DNA of 64,000 bases from Lineus longissimus (Eukaryota > Nemertea > Pilidiophora > Heteronemertea > Lineidae), in assembly GCF_910592395.1 (NCBI RefSeq), contig NC_088311.1:7258501-7322500 (forward strand). The letters run 5' to 3'. Every line of letters starts with the position of its first letter. Position 1 is the first letter of the stretch. The notes beneath the pieces were generated by a model, which was given only the letters and a program-made list of their open reading frames with translations, did not search any database and had not been told where the DNA came from. Positions 25,701-37,700 of the stretch are shown here, piece after piece. Made by a program: the position numbers and the translations under genes.

Positions 25701-28700
25701 TAATCAGTTTTACATTATTGATTTCTTAATTTCATGTTGGAGTGTAGGAAATTCATGTAGAGTTCACTTGTAGCAACGTCTCATGTCATTATAAAGGCAT
25801 ATGATAATGAACGCTTGTTGGCCGCATGAACAATACATAACAGCTGAAAACCTATGTGAAATGCAAAGGAAACTGTTTTATCATGTGTGCATGACTCCTC
25901 CCATTGTCAGGGACTGAATTGATAATGGGAGTTTTGCAGATGCTTCCCCAGACTCTGCGGGGTGCAACGGCAGAAAGTATCTTCTATTGTGCTGACTGGA
26001 TTATAATAACCGTAAGCTTGCATAAACCTATTCGGAACCAGTAGCCAGGTACCAGCATCTCATAAAATTATGGTTTCAAGTTTCCTAAGGCAGTAACTAT
26101 AGTGGGCTTATCTCCTCTAGTCTAAACCTTGTGACAGCACTTGAGGACAGGCTGGTCTACTGGTATCAAATGGCAGAGAAGCTAACATTGATTCTATTCA
26201 ATATGACCTCTGTACTCGGGAGACCTCTCCATCATAGACAGCATTTTTCAATGGCGTCCTTATTAGAGAGGTTCTTCTGGAGGACTAGTTCAGTAAAGAA
26301 GTTCTCATTCAGCTAGTTTTCAGTTCATCAATCTGTTAATCAGCTTATTCAAATATCATAATGTCACAACTATGTAAATTGATTGACGTAATGTTTTTGA
26401 TGTGGCACCGAGGGACTTACATTTGTAGGCGATCGTGATACTGCATGCACACATGGCAAAGGGTGTTTAACACACACAAGTTTTTGTGGGCACCAGAACT
26501 TGACAGCCTTATCAGCATTCCCTGAAAGGATGACCTTGATAGTTTGACACTTGTCAAATGACAAGTTCTTGGAATGGATCGACATCTCATCCAAGAATAA
26601 TCTCTATTTCAAGATACTGCAGATATGACCCTCACCTCATCGGAACATGACCAGATTGATCTCCCTCAACAACTAAGATATCCACTTACAGTTGCATGTA
26701 CTGGTCGCACAAAAAAAAACTATGATGGCTCCCTTATTTGATTTGACGCTCATTGATGTATGGATGAGAAATCGTGGGAATGATCCTGGCAAACATTGAT
26801 ACTTTCTGCAACTATTGAGATGGCCTTCATGACTGCGTCATATGTTGCAAGTCATGATATGACAGAATCTTGTTTTTGTGTAATCACTTTCAGAGATATG
26901 TAACACACATTTCAAGTCTTATCTGATTATGCACCAATTTCAAATATGTTGATGGTTGAAATGGTAACTATCTATTCAGTTCGTGACCTATAAACTAAAG
27001 ACCCGTCTCCTTGTGTTGTTCATTTAGGTCAGCAATGTTCTCGGATATTCCAACACTATGTTGGAAGTTCTACTTCTTGGATTAACATCTGATTGGATTA
27101 TATAATGCCGAAGCTCAAGTTGAAGAAGTTTTTGTGTGGGGTGGCGAAGAAACCTCAAAAGTTTAAGGATGGAAAAAAGCCACAGACACCACCATATGAA
27201 CGGCCACCTCCAACATGGCCAGTCGGGTCACAAAGTCAGCGTGCACCATCAGACATGGGAGATGATTCCTTATCTATGCGGTCTCACCAGCCAATGGATG
27301 GGGTGGAGCAAAATACACCACCATATGAGAAGACTCATTTAACATGGCCACAGGTATTTCCTAATGGATCAGAAGATAGGGTAGATGCCTTGCCACTGTG
27401 CAAGTCAGACGAACAGTTAGACCCTGTTGTGACAGTGTTTGAAACGTCCAAACCAGCATTGACCAAGATCACTCCGAGTCCGTACGCATCATCAGAAAGA
27501 GAAGAAGCCTCCTTGCTGCGTCATAGGTCCAGTGGAAAGCAGATTGACGCTCTCACGACACTGTTTAGGTCTGAACCAGAGTGGACAAAAGTCGCCCCTA
27601 GTCCGTATCCGTCATCAGAGAGAGAAGAAGCGGTTTTGTTAAAGCACCCATATGAGGCCAGTGGACAGGTTGAACCTCTCATGACTCTGTATCCAACAAC
27701 TGAACCAGTACCGACTAAGATTACCCCTAAACTATATGCGACATCTGATGTGGAAGAACCCTTCACCTTGGAGCATCTTAAGGGCACAGACGGAATGGAA
27801 TGGGTTACGCCATCATATGAGACACCTGGGGCATGGTCGGGTTCTCATGCATCGTCTGAAAGTTTAGAAACAATGTTATCCATTCATCATCTCGAGTCCA
27901 CTACTGACATAGAAGCAGTTACACCACAGCATGGAAAGTCTGAACCAATTTTGCAAAAGGTAGTTTCGAGTTTTGATTCATCATCAGATCGGGCCAATGT
28001 GTCCTCAGTGCTGCCAGAGGAGTCAAGTGATGGTATGGAGGGCCTTGCTACATTTCAATCAAGTGAGAGCACTCCACCAACACGACTCAGGGTTTCCCAT
28101 AGTTCTGACACATCCTCGGACAGAGTGGAGTCCTCGTACAAGCAACCTCACAAGTCCAGCGAACGCATTGGGCCTCTTCAGCAAATGTATAATGAGAGAA
28201 CTATCACAACATGGTCAAAAACTGTGCGGAGTTCATATGAGTCTTCAAGCAGGATTTCTTCCTCACTGAAGCAGCCTTACAAATCTGGTGAGCATGTTGA
28301 GACACTGTATGAAAGGACACATGAAAAGAGGCCAAAGGTGACTGAGCATCCTGATGTCTACTCCGACATTTTAGACTCTGCCTTTGCCATGCAGCCTCAG
28401 GAGACCAGTGAGCCGGTAGAGCCTGTGAAGACACTGTATGAAAGGGTGCAGGAAAAGAGCTCAACAGAATGGCCAAAGCAGTTTCAGGATCACGATGTGG
28501 CAACTGAGAGGGTGGACTCTGCATCAGCGCTGCCTCACAGGTCCAACAAGAGGGTAAAACCTGCCAAGACGCATTATGAAAGGAGCTCTACAACACAGCC
28601 AACAGTGTTCCAGCAGAATCCTTATGTTGCATCGGAAAGGGTTGGGACCTCATCTACTCCGCCTCGCAAGTTCAATGGGAAGAAAGAGCCGCTGAAGCCA

Positions 28701-31700
28701 CTGTATGAAAGGATACTGGAAAAGAGCTCAGTAAAGTGGCCAAAGGAGTTTCTGGAACATGATGACTCGACCGAGATTGTAGACTCTATCCCCATGCATT
28801 CTCAGATGTCCAGTGAGCAGGTAGAGGCGTGGAAGCATCTATATGAAAGGATACAGGAAAGGAGCTCAGTAAAATGGCCGGAGGAGTTTCGGGATCATGA
28901 TGAGGCGACTGAGAGGATACACTCCTCATCCATGCCGTCTCACCTGTCCAGTGGCCAGATAGAGGGTGGACAGCCACTGGAGAAACGTTTGCTGGAAAGG
29001 AATTCATTGAAGCAACCAAAGTTGATCAAGCAGAGTCATGATATATCCCAAGAGGGGATGTCTTTGACCTCATCAGAGCTACATGTATCCCAGAATGATG
29101 ATGTGTCATCTGAGAAGGTAGATGCCACCACAATCATGCAGCTTCACAAAACTTGTGAACCTGTTATAACGCACGATGCTAGGATACAAGAAGAGACCTC
29201 ATTGACCTCACCAAAACTATTCCGGAATGATGATATGTCATCTAAAGAGGCAGATGCTTCCTCATCAATGCAGCTTCACAAGACCAGTGAACCTGTTATA
29301 ACGCAATATGCAAGGATACAAGAAGGAACCCCACTCACTTCACCAAAGCTATCCCGGAGTGATGATGTGTCATCTGAGAAGGTAGAGGCCTCCACATCCG
29401 TGCAGCTTCATAAGACCAGTGCGCCTGTTATAACACAATATGCTGGTATACAAGAAGGAACCTCATCGACCTCACCAAAACTATCCCGGAGTCAAGATGT
29501 TAGAACTGAGAGAATAGACAGCTCTACAGCTATGCAGCTTCACCAGACCGGTGAACCTGTTATAACACAATATGCTAGGATTCAAGAAGGGACCTCATTG
29601 ACCTCGCCAACGCTATTCTTGCGTGATGATATTACAACCGAGAGCGCAGATTCCTCCATATCAACGCAGGTTCAAACCTCCAGCGAGGTACCAACACAAC
29701 AACCAATACAACCAACATGGCCAAAGGAGTTCCAGAATCCTGATTTGTCATCACACAGGGTAGGTTCCTCTTCACAATGCTAGTTATGATAAGTCTGCTT
29801 CTTCGTGGCACCAAACCTCATGTAAGGAGGTTGTTGTCTCATGCAGCTGAGCTCAAAAGATCTGTACGAATTGCCTCTAAGGTGGTTTGGGCCTTTTGGG
29901 AGGGGGTAAGGGGAAATAAGAAGAAATGCGTTCTTTTTCAGTGGCCTTCATAACCTGAATACTCTTTCTTGTTCATGATAGTTCAGTGCTTTTGATCTCT
30001 TTTGAAGTAACAATTTCGAGTTGACTAAGAAGGACAGCGATATGCGAAGTGCTGCTCCCTTTTGCAGCATGCAGAACAATCATCATATTGATATTGTACA
30101 TGTATTATCTCTACTGGGTGGATTCATGATTGATATTTACACTAGGCCGACCACATGTTCAAAGGAAACTGCAACCCTGGGAGGAAAACGATTCCTAGGC
30201 TTATTATTTGCACAGTCCATGTCAATTTGAGTTGTGACAGGTGCAAAGTTGTGATTAAAATCGTTGCTTTTCCAATGTTTTTTTGACATAAAGTTGATTT
30301 ATTCAAAAAATATAGACAAAACAGTTACTACAAATCCAGGTTGATTGTTTTGGGAAGCAAGGCACATGTGCAAGTCTAGATTATCTATCTGAAGACCAAT
30401 TTGAATCAAGCGTTTATTGGGATCCTTCAGGAACCGATCTCCCGAAATCCCGAAGTCAAACCTACTTGGATTCTGTGGGCCAGGTTTTAAGATATACCCT
30501 GTATGTTGTTGTTTTGGTTTGTTGGAAAAGTTTATGACACATTTTAGTGCAGCCTGATGGTGTCTTTGGTCTCTTGAATATTCACGTGCACCTTTTTATG
30601 CACACATTGGCATATAATGATTATATCCCTGGCAATTTTCTGCTGTTTTTACCATGGATTATTACTTAAAATGCCGGATTGTCCTTTCTGCCTTGTTGTG
30701 GCTTAACGAAGCATTGAGGTCAGCTGGGCCCTCCCTGGTTTCTTTCCGGCCTCTTGATACCCCAAGTATTGTCCTTGCCTAGACCCTTTTCCCACAAGGG
30801 ACACCCCTGGGGATGGCTGAGGCGAGTCTTTGACTAATGACATTATTGTAATGCAGGTTTCTATGGCATTTAAGTGATCGAGGATGCTTTGATTTGGATT
30901 TTTGTGTTGAACTTTCCTTGCTTTGACTAATGGGATTATAAGTGTTGTTATAGCAATGTGAATATTACCATTTCTTGCCTGGTTCCCCAGGAATTCTTCT
31001 CCAAAGTTTTGATTGTACTCAGTCATTTCTACAAAGGATATATCATGGCACTTACTATATAGTTCCAAGTGGATCTGAAGATTTTCTTCAATGTTTGCTC
31101 TTTTAAACGTTGATACATATGTATCCAGTGATATCAGGACTATATGTTGTGACATAGATATCTTACCACAGATCCAATATTTAGATTGCAATACCTGTAT
31201 GAAGAACTCATTGACTTTATTAGCATGAGTTTGCACATGGCAGCGCTGAGTCAGTGTTCGGCACAAGACTTGTACATCACTGGATGACAGTACCTTTATA
31301 CTGACAGATGCTTCGGTGCACTGCCCAGGATTGCAACCAACCAGATGGTCTCTCTGTTACCTTGCTCTACCTAGGTCTAGGGGATTAACAGGCCTTGACA
31401 CACATTGTACTGCTCTTGTTTACCAATGTTTGGCATTTCACCTTAAGTATATACACTGCCATGTACTTTCGTTGATCTCTTGAACTATAGGCTTTGTATT
31501 CTCTGGAGACTTTGATGATACAATTTGAAAATATTGATTCGGTGACGGATTCGGTGGTTTAAAATAAGGGTCTGATTTTGAATAGGCCACTTCTATGTGA
31601 GTGTCCTATCTGCAGGCATGCAGTGACCGTTTTTTGGGGTGAAGTTATCATTCAGTCCATCAAATATATATCTGGATAGGGCTACCATTCAGTGAAGGGA

Positions 31701-34700
31701 TAATGTTAATCTTACAGGATATACTCATTTTCAGGTGACTGTACCATTTCAATGGATAATGAAGTGTCTTCTTTTTGATTCCACTAACTTGGATATTATG
31801 TCAGTTTACACTTTCCTTTGAGGATATGACTATTTCCATCACCTACGTGTAGGATAAAATTCAGGTAACATTTCCGTCATAAATTTTAGAAACGTGGAGA
31901 AGTAGAATAGATTATTTGTAAGAGCTTTAAGTTATAAAGACGTTTCTTTGTTTATGAACACTATTTGAGCACTGACTCAAGAATCAAAATGCCGAAACTG
32001 AAGAATCTTTGTGGATGTGGCATCAAGTCCAAGCATTCAAAGTCCAAACGTCCCCACTCCTCTTACTACGGCGAACCAGGGGACAAATCTGCACCAGAGG
32101 AGGACGAAGATGCTCAACTGATTCGTAAGACTGCCATTCCTGAGAAGAGGGCTTTTTTGGAGTTCACCAGCAAACATGGTAAAGGCTTTGGAGAGGTGAT
32201 ACCTGGTGATGACGGTCACGAGGGACCAGGTACAGATGTGGATGAAAAGGATCCAAAAAAGCACGAAATCTCAAAGGGTAAGCCCCGAACTGTTGGTAAT
32301 GGAAGGGCCGTGACAGAAAGTGTGACGCCCATTCAAGACTCCTCCTCAGGCAGGAGCTTCCTGGTTAAGACTCCAGTTGACGAACGCCAGATTCGTGAAA
32401 GGCATTTTCCATCCCAACAGTACGCCACAGCGGAAAATGCAAATTTTCAGAAAGATGTGGAACGTGATGGAAGCAACTCGCATCTCCTTGACGAAAGATC
32501 TGTCGAGGATATTCTCTCTGACAAACTTGTGGCAGAGAGTTTGGAATATCTGCACCGTATTGCTGCATCCGACCAAGCCAGTCTCCATGACACCTCTAGT
32601 CCATCCATTAGCAATCTACCTACGTTTGCCCAGTATGGCAATGATAGTTTTGATGGGAAGGTGGACAGTGGTTTGGTACAGAAACGAGACGCCCGGCCAT
32701 CATACCAGGAGAGGCATTTTCCACTACATGAGCAAGGGGTGGCGGAATCCATGAAGGGATCTGTTCCAGCTAATAGTCTCCATGCACCTATGGAAATGAA
32801 AGGTTTTTCTCTCAACAGTAAAGAAGTCAATATATCACCGCAGGATAGGCCCTTCTTGTTCGATGGGATAGATTTGTCATCTTTAGATACATCTTTCCCA
32901 GTGTATGAACGGTTAGTCGATACTTCTCTAGAGGAATCTTTTTGCGTCGAGGAAGTGAGGAATCGGAACGCGGAGAAGCCTTTTGAGATTTCTGACCAAA
33001 TGCTCGACTCGGCTTTTGGGGATAAGCCATTTCTGGTTATGGATCCGTTGAGGCCTGTTCCAGTTATAGATCAGAAATGTCGCCCAGCATTTGAGAGGAA
33101 ATTACCAGAGGATCCGGATTATGATGAAATAGCCGAGCCAAGTTTGACGTCTTCGACTTCAACTGATACCCAGGTAATACCAAAATACTAAAAGCCAAAT
33201 TGTTAACTTTTTCCTTTGATATACTGCATATGAAAGTGGTGCTAAACAGCAGGCCTCGTATGTAATAATCTACATATTTATTGCATATTTATTTTATTTA
33301 TGAGTTTCCTACATGGACGTTGATAACGAGAAGTGAAAATTTATGAAGTGTGAATGCTCAGCGTATATATAAACTTCCCATGTTTTATGGTACATTGGGT
33401 GGAATTAAAACAGTTGGGAGAGTTGACCCTAGGCATTTGCAGGCAAATACAAACAAGTCTCGAAGTTCAACAATTATTGCAAGAACAGTTACATGTAGTG
33501 TACTAAAATATGACTTGTTGTGCTGTCAATGTTTTGTTAATGGATCCGGCAAAAACAAGCAAAGCAATGTTTTCTGTTAGACTACTGCTATTTTCACAGA
33601 TTATAAAGTCTTGTGCCATTTTGCTGTGTTGACCAATTCTTCGTGCAAATCTACAAATGACTTTCTCAACATGGTTGATTTTCCTTATGATACTGTTCTG
33701 TTCAAAAGAAACCTTGCATGTTCAGCAGCAAATCCAAGTGTTCCAGATGCAGCGGCGAGCAGAGTGATCAATGCCATAAAAAGGTTGAAGTTTCTAATCT
33801 GTTGTAGATTTCAACTTCAAACAGAATCATTTCAACTCTGGAGAATTCTCAATCTGTGGTGTAAACTATTGGCAGGTTTGATAATTAGTCACAATTGCCC
33901 TTGGCTGAAACTAAAACCAGATAAATTTCTGAATCACTACCAGTACTGTTAAAGGTGAGGATGTCTAGTGATAAAATGCACCTAGAATCTTGAGCTTGAA
34001 GTAACCGAGAAAAAACTTAATTTTTACTCTGGGGTCAACAGTCCTGGTCTCAGAACAGAAAAGACTGTGCATATACAAGATCCACTGGAGACCACTAGAT
34101 TTGAGTTGTACTTGAGTGCTTTACTCTTGGTAACACTTGAGGCTTTCAAGTGATTGCCTCGACCAAACTTGAATTGAGGAAATCTTGAAAAAGATATCAA
34201 TTACCAGTAGTCATTCATAATTTGTGGTGTGAAAGTAATCAGAATGCTATAGTTAATCGGTTGTGACCTTCGAAAGTGAAAATATCATGTGTGTAGGGCT
34301 GGACTTTGATGAAGTGATGCCAATCTATTTCACTGCCATGTCCAATTTACTGGAAAGTAGTTGGGGGGGAGGGGCAGTTGGTGATGACTTGGACTTGGCA
34401 TGGGTTAATTTAGAATTCTTTCAGTTGATTTCAATGTTCAATGACTTGTGGATGATGACCTATTGGAACTCTCAAATGCGCATTTGATGTCTGGGTCGCC
34501 TTCTGTCCTTGATGTGAAGTATATTTATTAGATCATGTAATAGATAGTCAAGTCCCATTTGAAATGTATGAACTATTTTGTTATTGCATTTGGCCTCTTT
34601 GCGATTGATTTAGCTTGTAAATTGATGGGGAGTACATGTACATTTACACCTTAAAAATACCATCTGCTGAGTTTTGGAAAAAAGTCTGAGATTACATGCA

Positions 34701-37700
34701 ATCCAATAGTTCTCTGCAGACTTCTTAAGATTCTTTGACACAATAAGAATGTAATTTCCTGGATAGCGAGATGTATTTATACATCTTGCTATCCATAAAA
34801 AAAAATTTCGATTGTGAAAAAAATTTGGAAAAGGTGTCTCTACATTCTTTCTGTACCCCAGCTGGTCTACCCTAGGGGTGATCTAGCTATGACCCCCAGT
34901 TTTTGTCACCTACTCTACCACTAGGCCATGGGGGACTGCTTACTGTTGGTAGGCTTGCTAGCATTATAAAGTTAGAACAATGGTGGATTAATTTCAGGCA
35001 GCAGTCGAGGCTCAGTAACCACATGTATTGTTCGGCCATACCATTGTTATTTTACTTGAAATAGTGTGTGATGGTGTAGTAGTAGAAAATGTCCCCCTGG
35101 AAAAAGTGCCTGGCTATATTATTGTATGCTGATGGATGATGGTATGTGGTTCTTTAGAGGCCATGAATGTCACCAATAATTCAGAAGTCTTTTGTGGTGT
35201 ACCTGTGTAGGTGATGACTTGGACTTAGCATGGATTAATTTAGACAATTCTTAAGATGATTTCAATGCTCAATGACTTTAAAGGTGATGACTTGGACTTA
35301 GCATGGGTTAATTTTGGCAATTCTTAAGATGATTTCAATGCTCAATGACTTTATAGGTGATGACCTGTAATGGATCTCATTTGATGTCTTGGTCCCCTTC
35401 TGTCCTTGATGTGAAGTATTTTAGATCAATTGGACAAAAAGGTAACATACTTGACCAAGTCGAACTCGAAATTTAGTCTGAACTTTTTAGTATGATATTT
35501 GAAGGATTCCCTGAATCTTGAGAAACAATACTTTTCTACAGATAGCGAGATGTATTTATACATCTTGCTATCCATCAAAAAAAATTTGATGAAAAAAAGG
35601 ATGAGAAAAAGTTTTCCTCCTTTCTGTACCCCAGCTGGTCTACCCTGAGGTTGGTCCAGCTCTGACCCCCAGTTTTTCTCACCTACTCTACCACTAGGCC
35701 ATGGAGGACTGCCTGCTGTTGACAGGCTTGCTAGCATTATAAAGTTAGAACAATGGTGGATTAATTTCAGGCAGCAGTCAAGGCTCAGTAACCACATGTA
35801 TTGTTTGGCCATACCATTGTTATTTTACTTGAAATATTGTGTGATGGTGTAGTAGTAGAAAATGTCCCCCTGGAAAAAGTGCCTGGCCTATTGAATGCTG
35901 ACGTATGATGGTATATGGTTCTAAAGAGACCATGACTGCCGACGTGTTATAGGGACATAGGAAGTGTAATGCGCTAACTTTTCATTCAAAACTGTCGGGG
36001 TCAGTTTGGGAACTGGCGCTCCTTAAATTTGCTCAGGGGGGGGGGGGGATGCAGCATTGACTCTCACTTCAATTAGAATTCCAATTTACCAACTGCGCTT
36101 TAATTCAGTCTTATCAACTCTTTACAGAATATTCATATCATAGATGAGTCGATCAATGTTATTTTTGTGTCAAGATTTGATTCCTCCAGACGATGAGTCA
36201 TTAAGAAAACAAATGAAGGTCAAGAAGATGATTAATATTTATCTTCTACAATTAGTGATCCACACTATTCATGAGTACATTCTAATTCTAATTAGTTTTC
36301 TCAGTTTTTTTTAGATCTTGGATGTGAATGAGGTGACAAGATCAATGAGAAATGTTGCTGCAGGCATAAGAGAGGAAAGGAGGCAAAACGGCCAGTAGAG
36401 TGGATGCCCCTCAGTGCCTTCATATGCCCTGCCTACCTTTTCATTCAACGATATCCCCTCGGCTTGACTTGGAGTGGAAGGAAAACTACCTCGAATGATG
36501 CTCCTCCCACAATGTTTGACCCCAAATCCTACTTTTTATCACGGCTCAAGTTTATTTCCTCTCTCTTTTGTCGATATAGATCTCTGATGTGGTGGTGCCA
36601 GGACAAGCAGATCCCACCACAGCCAAGGAAGCCCTCTTGCTCTGGAGCAGGAGGACGGTCGAAGGCTACCCAAATCTCAAAATCAAAGATTTCTCTCGTA
36701 GTTGGAGAGACGGCAGAGCATTCCTTTCCATTATACACAGACACAGGTGAGATGTTTGGTAAATCAATTACATGTACATGTATATGACTAAATAAATAGA
36801 CAAGTGGCAAGGACTGCTTTGGTGTGGACAATATCCTCCTCATCCTAATGGTTATGAGGAAATAAGCTTCATTAAGACAAAATATAGGCAATTAAACTAT
36901 TAAGACTATGCTTGCACAAGAAATATTGTGAGAAATGATGATGATCTATTCTCTAACAAGGCAAATCGACATGACATTGCTGATGAATAGAAAATACATA
37001 AACATTCAGAAGTCAGTATCCTCGGAACTATTAGTGTAGGCCTATCATACAAACCAGTTGTTGAGGATTTGAATTTTTTTGGGCCAGGTGGGACTTAACT
37101 TGGATGATGTATGTGAATGAATATTCAAACCGCTTAATAGTTTTGAATGTGTGTCGTTGCATTAACCCTTTAGGTCTGGGGTGCATCTGTCAAATCTTCC
37201 ATCAGAGGTTGAATTGGCTTATATGGCGCTACTATCAGCCGAGCGTGTGGTCCTTTGCCCTCTTGTCTCTTAGCTTATGTCTCCCTGATTGCCTTGTAAT
37301 CCTGTCATCCTCCTTCCAGGCCAGACCTCGTTGACCTCCGAGCAGTACGGGCACAGACGCCTCGTGAAAACCTCGACATGGCATTTGACATTGCAGAAAA
37401 CGAACTGGGAGTCACGAAACTCTTAGATCCTGAAGGTACATTTATAATGATAATGATGACTTCTGTAGCCTTCATAATAGAGTTCCGCTTGGACCAGTGT
37501 ACTATAATAATGTTATACAGATGTCGTGAAGTAGCCAAAAGCAGGGTCATTTTGTTACAAGAGTACCTGCTTGAATTTTGATCCATCGGTATAAAAATTA
37601 ACTCATGCTCGCTCTTTTCAAGCAGATGTTGAAAAGTTACAAACATTTTTGCTGAAAAGTGCTGTATTTTAACATGCTGTCTCTGTTTCTTCAGATGTTG

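Noticed and set aside
27016-27104. Exon B as an internal exon joined to exon A
   Set aside because: Reading from the likely acceptor near 27028 in the exon A phase reaches a stop before the exon B ATG, so only a 5' UTR role is possible.
28204-29019. Minus-strand frames inside exon B with repeated FHVSFHTVS-like phrases
   Set aside because: They are antisense reflections of the 44-residue coding repeat.
32346-32830. Overlapping + and - frames of 80-127 codons inside exon C
   Set aside because: They are shadow frames. The 395-codon frame has the shared N-terminal motif and a phase-matched donor.
33611-33952. 113-codon + strand frame after exon C
   Set aside because: No recognised domain and no phase-compatible donor; it looks random.
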